Below, in pieces: positions 29,334-39,954 of a stretch of 64,000 nucleotides of DNA; the stretch's first letter is position 1; the number at the start of each line of letters is the position of its first letter. Both the position numbers and the translations under genes were made by a program. A model generated the notes under the pieces. That model saw nothing but the letters and a program-made list of their open reading frames with translations, was not told where the DNA came from and ran no database searches. Origin of the DNA: Lactarius indigo (taxonomy: Eukaryota > Basidiomycota > Agaricomycetes > Russulales > Russulaceae); NCBI GenBank assembly GCA_025766275.1, contig JAFKAC010000009.1:310001-374000 (forward strand), read 5' to 3'.

Positions 29334-29863
29334 TGTTACGTTTCGACTGTATTCTGTAACGCGGATTTGACCCTTACTGTACTGGTTGTCACTACGGCGG
29401 TAAGGTATATTAGTGACGGACTTACTTACGGTGATACGGTAGTACGATAGGCGATAGGGTCTCGATAGCTGACTGATGACTAACGCCACTAGTACTGGTA
29501 CTAGTAGTATTAGGGTTCGCGTTGTTTCTGCGATACGTTGGACGCTACTTTACTGTGACTCATAGCAGCGCTTCAAAGCCTGCTCGACTTGTATTTAAAC
29601 CGTCTTGTGAAGACCAAGATACGCCATCTTGGTCTTCTTGAATCGTCACTTGTCTTCTTCTTCTCTCTTCCCTTTCGCTTTCTTTCTAAAGTCATCCGAT
29701 CTTGTTTCAAGACTCAAGACATCTAGGGCTTGCCGGTGTACCTCCGTGTATTCACCGAGGCAAGGGCTTGGACCTCCGCGTCTTCAAGTCAGCGTGCCGA
29801 TATACCGCTAAGTTGTTACCGCCACTCGAGCTCAAGTCGAGCTAACGTCGTGACGACGTTACA
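29334..29863 (+). repeat. Element E 3' LTR
   Basis: 530 bp, same ends as the 5' LTR, four transitions different. It follows the purine tract at 29321-29333 and is followed by the target duplication AAGGA. Confidence 0.96.
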
Positions 29864-29868
29864 AAGGA

Positions 29869-30359
29869 GGTAAGGACACCATGAGTGTGTTTGTATATTG
29901 TTCATCGCTGATGGTCTGTCCCATAGCCGCTAACTGCTCGCGAAAATTAGCGAGTGACTCGAAATGAGCGCATACGTCATCATCTTCTCCACACTTCGTG
30001 TTTTGAAGCCTTCTTCCCAAGTCAATTAGCAAGTTTCTCGTCCGCCCCTCAAAGATTTTCTTCAATTCGTCCCAAACAGACTTTGCATTGGCACCGCCCT
30101 TGATGCGGTTGAAGACGCTGTCGGGTACGGACGCGACGATGAGCTGCCTCACTGCGGCTTCATCGATCTTCCAGCACGCCTTGGGCTTCAGGCCTCCTAT
30201 GTCGCCGGCATCCTTGTATGCCTGGGTTACAGTGGTGTCCATCAAATGATCGGACCACCCTCGCGTATCAAGCGCATACTTCATGCGGTCTCGGTACGTG
30301 ACCCAATTTGACCCGTCGGCAGCTAATTTGAGAATGTTGATTTTGTACTCGTCGTTCAT
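29869..30359 (-). pseudogene. gag: Copia-type Gag, N-terminal part (element H)
   Basis: A true ATG at 30359 opens the frame M-N-D-E-Y. About 160 residues follow with features of the UBN2/DUF4219 Gag of Ty1/copia elements: G-S-N-W-V-T-Y-R-D-R, A-K-S-V-W-D-E-L, and a closing L-P-P. The frame is open up to element E and resumes at 21965. Confidence 0.9.
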
Positions 30360-30442
30360 TGCAGCAATTATCCTCCCGTCTCACAACAAAGATAAGTGTT
30401 CAAATATGAATAGGGGCTCGTACTGATTAATGGGCAGCGTCA

Positions 30443-30454
30443 GGGCCCATAACC
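30443..30454 (-). promoter_or_regulatory. Element H primer-binding site, half-tRNA initiator-Met type
   Basis: In element orientation GGTTATGGGCCC directly follows the putative LTR end. This matches the complement of the anticodon arm of eukaryotic initiator tRNA-Met. That is the half-tRNA primer used by Drosophila copia, not the usual 3'-end primer. Confidence 0.65.
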
Positions 30455-30742
30455 TGGTGAGGTTATAGGCGGCACCGGAGTAGAGAAATGGTCACGTGCC
30501 GGTGACCGAAGTAGTATGAGAAGATGTTTGCAGGAGAAGTTAGATGTGAGTTGGCGCTGGGATTTTTCGAGTCACAAAAGACACAGTTACATTCAATTGG
30601 AGCCCAATCTCAAGAGTAGTTATAGGTACAAGTACAGTAGTATAGAACGAAATTTCAATAACCTTTTGGAGTGTTTTGTAAGGCTCATCGGAAACACACA
30701 TGGACCTTCGGGCATTTGTACAGTAATTCGGGGATGACACCA
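30455..30742 (-). repeat. Element H probable 5' LTR
   Basis: The inner boundary is set by the adjacent primer-binding site. The outer boundary is inferred: the segment begins TGGTG and ends CACCA on the plus strand, a perfect 5-bp inverted repeat with TG...CA ends, giving 288 bp. No second LTR is available for comparison. Confidence 0.45.
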
Positions 30743-32259
30743 GACCACGAGACTGTCACACTTGCCTCTCATTCAAGGCTACAAAAATACAATCATGTAA
30801 GCGCGAGAACATTCGAGAGAGTTAAATCATATCTGTATCATAGGCACATCATAGCTGCTATACACAGCTTTCCGAATCTGCAAATCAAAGTAAACTAGAT
30901 GATACGAGAAAGAACGAGACCAAAACATTTCATTGCCCCTGAGGGGCATTCCAAAAATTGTCAGGCATGCGCCCCAAGGCCAAACGTGGTACACGCAGAC
31001 ACAACCGCCGCTCGGGCCTCTAGCGGAATAAATCCGCCATCAAACACTGCCCCGGGCTTATTATGTCATATCTCACATACTTTTGACTAGAAAATAGTAG
31101 TTGTAGATAATGACGACACGCACGAGCATTGACATGTTTGGTTTATGTACATCGCTCAGGATTTTCTTTTACTGAGCTAGTATGATACAGAGCTGGAAGG
31201 TCGGCTTATGACGTAGGTCAAAACGAAGCCTAGGATTCTGGTTATTTCTGATTGGCCTTAGCTTGGGAGACAATAGGATACTGCACAGTACACTTGCCCA
31301 TCCCTTTAGGTGGTTTCCCATAAACCTAAATCCTACATTTTCCTATGATCCTCATGCTTGCCTACATGTATTCGGAATTATGGATCTGTCTAGGTTAGGA
31401 TATAATTGGGTGTTACAGTAATTCTGTTCACAACAAGACTAGGACTGCGGGATGTGATTGTGAAATATGTGGCCCAAGATGCGGCCCTCAAATAGACTCA
31501 AATAGTCGATTGCAACCCGAAAACCAAGCAGGGCTACCTTCGAACAAGGTTCGTTCCGTTGAACCGGTTCAATAACTCCCAAGGAGGATGATTGCGTGCA
31601 AGTCGATGTCGGTCTGTACACAGCTATGCCCCGTGCCCCGTCATTTCCATGTGACAGTGCCCACTCGATCAAATATTCATGTGTGCGAGCACCACCAAAA
31701 TAGGGATAGGGTGGGAATTGGAAACGCCTCGGATCCGAGACAACAACGATATGATTCAAGTTTGTGACAATTTCGCTTTGCATTGCATGCGGAAGTTGAT
31801 GAAATCACCGTGGCCAGTACGGTAGTCGGGACAGAAACACGCCTCTACCGAAAACATAGTTGGATACATGAAACGATACCGCAGTTCGACAGAGAGCGAG
31901 CAGAGAACCGAGACCCAAGATATGTAATTACATAGTCGGTGGATCTGAACACCGTTCCGGGCTGAAGAGAGTTGAGTAGCATAAGAGCGGTCTACGAAAT
32001 GGTGCAGAAGGAGGGGTGAAGGAGACGAAGTTCTGGAACATAAGGCGAGAGTATTCAAAAAAAAAAAAACATAGGGCGAGCGGGGGTCAGTGCAAACAGA
32101 GGCTTGGTAACGTATGACACCAGAGACGTAGTGAGTAATCCATATATAGAGAGCGGAAAACCATGGAAAACCATTTAGAGCTGTACGATCTCATGGGGAC
32201 GACGGACGGCAAGAGGTTGAGGCAATGCCAAGGTAGGTGACAGGTCGTACATTCGGAAG
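30743..32259. other. About 1.5 kb without a recognised gene
   Basis: AT-rich sequence next to the retrotransposon nest. An ORF of 114 codons with an ATG (31783-31439, minus) has no recognisable family and may be chance. A 13-base A run lies at 32057-32069. The right edge should hold the 3' end of the GATA gene. Confidence 0.5.
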
Positions 32260-33311
32260 TCACGCGCTGCGAGGACGGTACGAGATGGGCGCTGCGGAAC
32301 AGTGAGTGGGGTCTGACAACGGCGAGAGTATCTCAGTAGAGAGTAAAGGCTCACCAATCGGAGTTGTGGCACCAGGGAGCCAAGACTGTATTTCGGAAAG
32401 TTCGTTCGAGTCACCGCGAGAGGTTGTATTTGCATCTCCAGTCCGCGAAAGGAGAGGGGCGATAGAAGGGCGGTTATATTGGTGAGGAGGTAGGGCGTCG
32501 ACGTGGGGGAGGGCTCCGCCGTGCTGGGGCGGTGACGTGCGTACTTTGAGCGATGATGTGGCAAGTGGGCCACGCTTGTGAGGAAACTGCTCTGGCCGCG
32601 CACGGTTGTGTGTGCGCTCGAAAACTCCACACTTATTGCATAACTGTTTCTGCATCAGATTGACGCGACAGTACGCAGATATGTGTACACTGACCACTTT
32701 TCCTGGGTTTAGGCTAGATTTTCTCCAGGTGGATGTTTCTGTAGTACAACAGTTGAAACACCGTCTACGTATCCTGTCGTTTAGCTTCGTCGTCACGTCG
32801 TCTGTATATATAGCATTGAACAGATGTTGTCCCGGATAATGATAAGCGAGATCGAGGGCGCCACTAGAGATCTGGGAGGGAACGATGTGACTTGCCGGGG
32901 GGTACGCAGAAGCACGTGGATCTCCGTCGTGCGCGGAAACATAGCGCGGTTCGGGGCGTAGTTGAACACGGTACGGAGATTCCGTGAGTCCCGTAGATGG
33001 GTGGTAATAAGCACGTGGACGATCAGACTCAGTGCCTAAATAGGGGATATCGCTACTGTATGAGGCCATGGGGTGCACGCTTTGAGTGGAGCTGAGTTTG
33101 GTCGGTTCTGGCGACAATACTGAGGAACGGTCTAGGGAAGAAGATGAAAGAGAAGGGGACTGTGGCAACGTCGCAATGGGCGGGGAAGGGGGTGTGTGGG
33201 CATTCCTCGCAAGACGGGCATCACTGTAAGAGTATAGTGGTTTAGAGGAATGTTACGACGGATATTAGATGGTACTAACATGACATCAGGAGATTCGATA
33301 CGATGGGTCAT
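32260..33311 (-). CDS. GATA-type zinc-finger transcription factor
   Basis: Three exons: 33311-33280, 33223-32695 and 32643-32260. Introns are 56 nt (GTTAGT...TTACAG) and 51 nt (GTCAGT...AACAG). Together they give 945 nt, 314 residues, in frame. The first exon starts at ATG 33311 (M-T-H-R). A Ser/Pro-rich N-terminal region precedes a single GATA finger near residues 164-195: C-F-N-C, then 19 residues including T-S-T-W-R-K-S-S, then C-N-K-C-G, split by intron 2. The basic tail R-T-H-N-R-A-R-P-E-Q-F-P-H-K-R is typical of basidiomycete GATA factors that bind GATA sites. The 19-residue loop is longer than the usual 17-18. The target genes are unknown. Confidence 0.85.
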
Positions 33312-34014
33312 TTCCTCAATTTCTTTGTGTGATTCAGGAGCAATGGAGGGACTGCGTGAGGTTAAAAGATTACACGGTATTTGTGATGCGAATGCTAGCA
33401 AAGGAGGCTGCGGTGTGAAAACAAGACTTCTTAACCAGGAAACGAAATAGGGAAGGAAGTGAAGTACCTTTGAGTAGGTGGGAAGGGTGATAGGGCGAGT
33501 GAGGTATGTGGGTTCGATCACCGGATCAGGTAGGATAGGTGGGGGCGATGAAGAGAAAAGTGTCAGGTCGACGAGACGATAACTTATAAGGCCGGTGACA
33601 ATTGGCTTCTTTTCGCATCGGTCTTACATGGCGGGCAGGAGCAGATAGCCCAAGCGGAGTCTGCTTATAGTCTAGACTTGGAACCAGCACATATTTCATT
33701 GCAGCTGTCAGCTACTTTAGGTGTATGGGCGGCTTTGATCAACAGTCTTTGCCCAAACGGACGAGTCGAAGTCGAAGTCGAGTGAATTTGGAACCCCGCC
33801 CGAGCGCGCGTGAATCGTGAATCACCCACAGACCCGAGCACGCGACAGAGTTTCTGGACAAAGACGATGCCGTAACTGCGTCGAAGCACCTGCGGGTTGT
33901 CTGACAACCCTCAACGTTGTCTTCGCTCGTCTTGGACACCGAAACACCGGGCTTGAGCTTAGGCTCAGGCAGTGAGACAAGGAGCAACGACGAAATGTTC
34001 GGGCGTGTGATCAA
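33312..34014. other. Intergenic stretch
   Basis: No gene recognised. The left part should hold the promoter of the GATA gene. The right part may contain further eroded sequence of the decarboxylase pseudogene, but no clear frame was found. Confidence 0.4.
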
Positions 34015-35056
34015 TGCCCTCTATGTCACCGCCTGCGTCTGAACACCAAAGCAGAGTGCAACATCATCATGCATCTTGTGGTATACGCAAGCCAGGACTG
34101 GGCGTACGTTGATCGTGTCATGGTCAGCAACTTCGTGACCACGATCCAGGTACAGCGTAAATGGTACACAAACGTCCTGTCCAAGGTGTCCGCGGCAAGA
34201 TCGGCGCGGTGCGTATCTGTTCGGCATGTCGTGTTACTCTCTCCTGGCTAAGTCATAGTTTCTGAGTTGTGCACTAGAATTTGGCCAATATTACCGTGCA
34301 AAATCGGGTGACAGGTCAGCTCGAGGAAGAAAAGATGCAGTTATATGTGCGACTTGGTATTCGCCACTATACAAGGTGAGTCAACAGCTCTCGGCGGAGC
34401 CTTGTCTCATGGATACTCGATTTTTGTCGATCAGGGCGCCTGGTCAAGGTTAGAGGGTGCTCGAGGTGCCGTATCTAACAGTCCTTTGACTTACAGTTCT
34501 GACTGTAATTGCAGCCCGCAAGTTGCTCAAGTCGCTCTCGGTCAAGCAGGGCACCAAGTACGATTCTCCCGAGTCGGTGAGTAATATCCCAGCATTTAAC
34601 CAGTTCCACAAATTCAACGTGGATGAGATCCTAGAACCTCTACCGTCTCTTCGTACGTGGGTTTCTTCTCTGTCCGTTCGGCAGAAGGCTTAACAACGTA
34701 CGTTCTCCAGAAACATTTTTTCACCGATACGTTGTGCCCATCACTGCTACATGGGCAACTGCCCTTACAGGGTGTTCAGGAAACTGAAGCCCGTCGAGAT
34801 GCCCGAAGACCTGAACTGATTCGTGAGCGGGGCAGATTGCCAATTGACGGCGTTCGAGACAATCAGCGAGGCGACAAGATTGTGGATCAAGGGACGTGAG
34901 TTCACCATCGCACGGTTACTCAGAGATGCGTACAAGGACCAAGTGGAACGCTACGCAGGGGGCGCTCTGGTGATCTTCCGGCTCGCGCCGCAGGTTTACC
35001 ACCGTTTCCATTCGCCAGTGGATGGCACCGTTGGACCAATGACGTACATCGCTAGG
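34015..35056 (+). pseudogene. Broken phosphatidylserine decarboxylase (PSD2-like) fragment
   Basis: Homology shows in pieces across frames. C-P-L-C-H-R and A-S-Q-D-W-A open at 34015. They are followed by S-N-F-V-T, Q-R-K-W-Y-T, G-Q-L-E-E-E-K-M, S-V-K-Q-G-T-K-Y-D, F-N-V-D-E-I-L and F-R-K-L-K-P. Then come A-T-R-L-W-I-K-G-R-E-F-T and Y-H-R-F-H-S-P-V-D-G. These are hallmarks of the fungal C2-domain phosphatidylserine decarboxylase, which makes phosphatidylethanolamine. A TGA (34817-34819, where CGA would give Arg) and shifted frames break it. Sequence identity ends at 35056, where the duplicated block begins, so the self-cleavage and pyruvoyl site is missing. It cannot make active enzyme. Confidence 0.85.
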
Positions 35057-36049
35057 GTGATTTTCCCCTCATCCTGCCTACAAATCTATCGTTTCTTTCC
35101 TCGTCGTATCCCCATCTCTTCTGCCATCGTCAGACCATCGGCCGATCGACATCGTGCTGTCGTCTCAGACATTCTCTTTCGTTGGATTGTTCTAGTCTTG
35201 CGTTCTCTGTCTCGGGTACAGATGCCCCCATATTCTTCTTAATTTTACTTTACATTTACTGACGTTCCCTTGTACTATTATTCTGCGCTGTCGTCATCAT
35301 CAGTGCCATCGTGTGGCCATGCTCTACCACTTACCGACTCCCATTTTACTTAGGACTCGCGTTTCCTGCCTCGCGCTGGCAGCGTGGTTTCGTTCGTCGA
35401 ATATTCCTCTATCATGGACTTTTTGTTTACTTTCCCCCTACTACGACGTTTCTACTCACACATTTCGACTCGTTTGACCTTAGGTATTGACTGGGTGTAT
35501 ACAAGGCTTCGGTGTTCGCGCTCAATTCCACACTCAATTTCCCCTATTTTTAATTTGTCCTCCTTGTGTGGATTGACTGCTCATCGGCTCAGGTCTAGAA
35601 CAAAGGGACCCGACATATCGTCTTCTTCGCCCTCATTTCTCTTTCGTTTTCCTGAAAACCGAAATTCTTACTCTTACTCGACTATTCTACTAACCTCTCT
35701 CTCATTCTCTATGTCTCAACTTCACGATTGTTGTTACTAACTTTTGCTAGGTGTTTCCAAGCTCGAAGAGTTCATTATCAACTTTCCTACCCCTCTCATA
35801 CTTACCTGACTTCGCGTGTGTAGTTTTACGCGTTTTCGTGAAAGCTTCGACCAATCTCCTCGACTCATCTTCGTTCCTCTTCTCCCCTCGTATTCGCAAC
35901 GCAATGGACTCCCTTCTATGTCTAAGGGTCTCTCATTCCCTCTCGCTCCAGACTGCTAAATCCTTAACCCCCCCTGCTCTCGTATCCACCCTCTATCCAC
36001 TAATACTCACCTACGAGCACGTTTAGCGGCCAACAAGTAAATTGATCAT

Positions 36050-36672
36050 GAGAATCGGGGGAGTTCAAATGACGCCATTACCCCCGTTGAGACAGACCCC
36101 GGCATAGGCCTATTAGCCATAGATGAGATACGTAGGTCCAGCTGTGCAAGTAAGTTAGTGCATCTATCACCGATTGCGGAGACGTTGTTTTCTCTGCATC
36201 GTTCTTCTCGCGAGCTGCCAGGGCGCGCAAACCAGTCAAATGTGTCGTCTCCCTGCAACCCCTGCGCACCCAGCCCAACCCTAGCACCGCACCCAAAGAC
36301 GCACGCACACAGTCCGCGGACTCTTCCTGCTCCCGGCATGGTCTCACTCCTCGCGGGGAAGCCCAATGCGGCGCTGTTCCCGCTCACCGGCGTCCAGTTC
36401 GCCGCGCCACGCGTAGACGGCGGCTCCGGCACCGAGGATGTAGAGCTTAAAGTGGACGACGAGGTGCTCGCAATGGGCCTACAGTACGCTCCCACTGGTC
36501 GAGTGGTTGACGGAGTTCCGAGAGCTCGACCACAGGCGGAGGCCGCTCGAGGAAGGATGGAGGGTCAGCGTCACTGCGGGATCGCAGGATGGGATTTACA
36601 AGGCGAGCTCGTCATCGGAAGGTGCTGGCCCGTCTGGTTGAACTCGTATCGGCGTGTCTAGGCTGTACATGC
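36050..36672 (+). pseudogene. Aminotransferase remnant, copy 1 (N-terminal third)
   Basis: Recognisable pieces of the intact gene at 51141: G-M-V-S-L-L-A-G-K-P-N-A-A-L-F-P-L-T, A-P-R-V-D-G, L-K-V-D-D-E-V-L-A-M-G-L-Q-Y-A-P, and W-R-V-S-V-T-A-G-S-Q-D (frame-shifted here). A short deletion near 36500 shifts the frame, and the gene stops at A-L-V-N-P, where it is joined to the membrane-protein remnant. Everything needed for catalysis is lost. Confidence 0.85.
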
Positions 36673-37138
36673 GCTCGTGAACCCGGCTCTATCTGCAGAA
36701 ACGCTCGAAGAGTGGCGTGCGCTCAAAGCTGACGTCGGCATCGGGTGCAAGGTCATCGACCGTGCGCTCGAGGACATCGCCGCAATCAGCGCTCCAACGA
36801 GCCAGTGGCAGAAATGTAGCCGATTCTACAATATCTACAATAGCACGGCAACAGCGTGGCTGGCAGATTGGCGTGGAGCGGGGATTGCCTCGCACGCGTT
36901 GTTGGGTGTCGGCGCGAGCGTGGTTGTGTTCTTCGCGACGAGCTCGTTCATCATGATGCCTCGTCAGTACGTCTTGCCCGGTGGTCCGACATACTACGAC
37001 CGCGCGGCCTGGTCGAGCTTTAATACGATGCATGCGACCGGTGAGGGCTTCCCTGGTGAAGGCACGACGGCTGTGTGGAATTTCCTGGGTAGAGTCGGAG
37101 GTGGTGCGGCGCATATCGCGCGTGGATGGCCGACCTAG
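36673..37138 (+). pseudogene. Membrane-protein remnant, copy 1 (N-terminus deleted)
   Basis: An open frame of about 150 residues with no ATG at its start, fused to the aminotransferase remnant by the deletion. It contains E-E-W-R-A-L, N-I-Y-N-S and one hydrophobic segment near residues 73-95 (H-A-L-L-G-V-G-A-S-V-V-V-F-F-A-T). The conserved tail has P-G-G-P-T-Y-Y-D-R-A-A-W and F-L-G-R-V-G-G-G. The same tail is frameshifted in copy 2. I do not recognise the family. Confidence 0.6.
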
Positions 37139-38080
37139 TTGCCTAGCTTTCCCTTCCTTTCTTTTTCCGCTCCCACATATTGCGACCAACCAACACACCA
37201 GCGCCCGAAACTTCATCTATCTGCGGCCGCCACAACCACAAATCCACATTCCCAGTCTCCGAGCTATTCATCGCAACCTTACATTTGTGTAACAATGCCT
37301 ACAATTTCTTGTTACAGTATATCATGTCGCTGGACTAATACGCATGGTCATATCATGTCACCTTGTAGACTGACGCTCTTTACTCAATTTCGTTTCTTGA
37401 TTCATGCCTACGCCCACTCTCCTCTTTTCCACTGCATTCAAAATATTTCTTGGACCTATCTATCTATGCACGAGACCGCTACTTCGTTGATCTACTCGAC
37501 TTGTGACCATGATTATTTTTGACACTGTACCTGCCATAAGTACATGTACTACGCCAACTTGCCCAGTTGTGTCATATAGCGTGGGGTAAACCTGATACAT
37601 TTAAGTAGGAACGAGGGGCGTGGACAGATATCAGAGAATGTAACGATTGAGTTGCAAGATTGGCATCCAACTCCCCGCAGAGACGTGAACTGCTCCAATA
37701 ACTATGATGTCGCTTCGCTGGATGCTAGATGGCCCGATCTGCCACTGTTTGCGCCTGCTGTCGGTAGAGCCAGGGTCCGGCTCGCAAGTCTGGTGAGCGA
37801 GAAAAAGAACTCAGCACAGGTATTGTCCTTAGTGGATGAGAAGATCCGACTGACCCTGAGAAATGCATCCACAGATCGCCCAATATGATGGGCGAATCTG
37901 GAAATAGTTATTGGGTTGTGCTCGCTCGTCTCATCACGGATGGGGACCTGTCGCCTGAAATATTTGTAGCCGAGCCACTGAACGGAGAATAGGTTCAGCG
38001 AGTGACATTTATGACCACGAGAAACGTCACTAACGGCAATGCGGATATGTGTTGTCGACTTCTGCCCGAGTGGAGAAAAA

Positions 38081-38523
38081 TTTTGTGCATTGCGAAGGCC
38101 ATGGCATCGGCCCGCAGCCGCGGCTTGCAGGGAAAGGCCAAGTCTCCCGTCTATACCCACGAAGAAAATGGGCATCTGCAATGCCGCGTCTTCAACGTGC
38201 TGCCTCCTATCACTAATGATGTGCGGAGACCACATTGTCTGAGGGACCACAGTGCCCCTGTGTACGACAGCGCAGTCGAGAGGTCGAGAAGACATGTCGA
38301 AAGGTTGTCGCATTAGGGTGTGTCGAGTATTAGTAGGACAGACAAAGAGGAAATGGCCTTCTATGTCTGGGTAAGACAGATTTTCAATCTGCGGAATGGA
38401 GTTACTCTTCAGTAAGTCGAAGAAGTATTGCTCAGCTCGGCGGCTGTGAAAGGTTTGGGCAATATACCCGTCGACGAGAAGGTTCTATGGGACGAAGGTC
38501 ATGTCAAGAGGATGGATTCAGGT
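38081..38523. other. Gap between duplicated block and F-box gene
   Basis: No gene recognised; it should hold the 3' end of the F-box gene, which is read leftwards. Confidence 0.4.
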
Positions 38524-39954
38524 TCACATACGCACCTTAGTACTGAATGTGTGCGAGGGTGGGAATAATGGGAACGATGCTAAGACTGGGAGACCTGCGG
38601 CCCGACGAGCTTCGATAAACGGGTCAAACAGACGGTCTGAACGCGCCCCCTCGGAAAAGCTAGTGAGTCCTCGCAAATTGGGTAGAAATCCAGGGTCTAA
38701 TCCTATGTCATCGACCCGCAGCGCACGAGAAAGCTCCTCTGAGAGCGATTCGTAAATATGGAGTTTCTTCACCCCAATAAACGGTCTGAGAAGTTCGTGC
38801 CACGTCGCCCCGTCGATCCCACCGTCCTGCAATTCGAACGGCATCACCCGTTCGTGAAAGTCGAGGGCGAGATCCTGTACACCTGACAGCGCGGGCATGA
38901 GCGCGCTGCAGACCTGCGCTGCGCAGTTGATTTGCCAGTCCAACTGCTTGCATATCACACGCAAGACGAAACTTCCGTCGTTGAGAAGTCCGCCATTCTG
39001 TTCTATATGGTGGTCCACGATTATGGAAACCGCATCGCGCCCGAATTTTACCCTCGCGGACTCGAGCTTGATCCGTTCGTTTATAACGAAATGGGACAGG
39101 AGTGGTAATGTGAAGGCGATTTGATTGAATAACGCGATGTTGAGTCGCTCCAGAAGAGGGACCCTAATTTGAGCAACAAGGCATTCCAGATAAGCGCCAA
39201 CTCCTTGGAACCTAAGGATTTTCAAGTTAGGAAGTGTCACGGGAGTTCCTTGTTTTCTCAACAGTTCCCTCTCAGCGCTGGGACGGGGTATGGGGATGGA
39301 AAAACAAATGGAGAGTTCCTCGAGTTGGGGAAGGGATCGAAGACGTGCCACTAATAGCCTCGGGAGAAGGTAGCCGAAAGTTCGGATGTCCCTGAGCTCG
39401 AGTTTGACGAGGGAGACAGTAGAGGAGAGAAACCGTAATCCTTTTGGAAGGGTGACGCCGGAAAGGGTGAGATGGCGTAGATTTGGAGCAAGAAAAGTCT
39501 GGGGAAGTATGAGAGTTGTGATTTTATCGATTGTGACCGAAAGAGAAAGGTGCTCCAGTCTTGGGAAGTATCCTCCGTCCATGAGCATAAGGGATTTATG
39601 CAAAATCGAAGGCGGGAGACAGAGGTTAATATGGCGTACACGACCACGCAAACGGAGCGCGTGGTATATTCCCAACTCGTCTCCCATCCACGTGGCCACA
39701 TTTGTATGATGCCGGTAACTGACGAAGACCGGTAGGGGAGGTAAGTGGTCTAGTGTGTCGACTTTAGGGGTGCCGTTCGTGCATAGAATACGCAAACCCA
39801 GGTGGTGTGCTGATTCGTATATGAGGTGGCGCCATCTTTGACAAACATGAGAGAGCTTGCACCACCCGAGCCGGAGATTCCAAGCATCTCCCTCATCCAG
39901 TCGATAGTAGTCGAATATACTGAGGAGTATATCATCGTTGAGCCCAATGCCCAT
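38524..39954 (-). CDS. F-box / leucine-rich protein
   Basis: Single exon, 476 residues from the ATG at 39954. An F-box-like helix pair occupies residues 1-50 (L-N-D-D-I-L-L-S-I-F, L-S-H-V-C-Q-R-W-R-H-L-I), the usual adaptor to Skp1 in SCF ubiquitin ligases. The remainder has irregular leucine-rich repeats (L-R-H-L-T-L-S, L-E-E-L-S-I, L-K-I-L-R-F) that would select substrates. This architecture is greatly expanded in Agaricomycetes. The gene lies between the two copies of the duplicated block and is not itself duplicated here. The substrate is unknown. Confidence 0.8.
   Translation of the reverse strand: MGIGLNDDILLSIFDYYRLDEGDAWNLRLGWCKLSHVCQRWRHLIYESAHHLGLRILCTNGTPKVDTLDHLPPLPVFVSYRHHTNVATWMGDELGIYHALRLRGRVRHINLCLPPSILHKSLMLMDGGYFPRLEHLSLSVTIDKITTLILPQTFLAPNLRHLTLSGVTLPKGLRFLSSTVSLVKLELRDIRTFGYLLPRLLVARLRSLPQLEELSICFSIPIPRPSAERELLRKQGTPVTLPNLKILRFQGVGAYLECLVAQIRVPLLERLNIALFNQIAFTLPLLSHFVINERIKLESARVKFGRDAVSIIVDHHIEQNGGLLNDGSFVLRVICKQLDWQINCAAQVCSALMPALSGVQDLALDFHERVMPFELQDGGIDGATWHELLRPFIGVKKLHIYESLSEELSRALRVDDIGLDPGFLPNLRGLTSFSEGARSDRLFDPFIEARRAAGLPVLASFPLFPPSHTFSTKVRM

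Larger units (their letters stand above)
21971..29863 (+). mobile_element. Element E: full-length Ty3/gypsy chromovirus with one pol stop
   Basis: 7893 bp, flanked by AAGGA (21966-21970 and 29864-29868), with 530-bp LTRs that differ at four positions, all transitions. It contains gag (GTG start), pol in the -1 frame, chromodomain, C-terminal extension with overlapping ORF, and purine tract GAAAAGGGGGTGA (29321-29333). A single TAA (26767-26769) breaks pol. Inserted antisense to the copia gag of H. Confidence 0.96.
21616..30742 (-). mobile_element. Element H: Ty1/copia retrotransposon remnant, split by E and truncated by F
   Basis: The visible parts are the probable 5' LTR (30455-30742), leader with a copia-type primer-binding site, gag N-terminal part (30359-29869), and gag C-terminal part (21965-21616). 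Element E occupies 21971-29863 with duplication AAGGA. Joining the two gag parts keeps the frame across the L-P-P-S-Y-D motif typical of copia Gag. Element F cuts gag before its stop; pol is not in the window. H is the oldest layer of the nest. Confidence 0.9.
35057..38080 (+). repeat. Duplicated block, copy 1
   Basis: About 3 kb that matches 40490-44635 in the same order. It has a pyrimidine-rich 1-kb upstream segment (35057-36050), an aminotransferase remnant, a membrane-protein remnant, and 3' flanking sequence with the shared stretch beginning near 37640 (GAGTTGCAAGATTGGCATCC). Compared with copy 2 it lacks the roughly 1.1 kb corresponding to 42095-43240. It interrupts the decarboxylase pseudogene on its left. 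Confidence 0.8.

Noticed and set aside
32057..32069. Poly-A run as the tail of a LINE or processed pseudogene
   Set aside because: No coding homology or target duplication was found next to it.
36158..36661. Reading 36158-36661 as a functional gene
   Set aside because: It runs through the intron and a frame change of the aminotransferase remnant; comparison with 51141-53063 shows it is broken.
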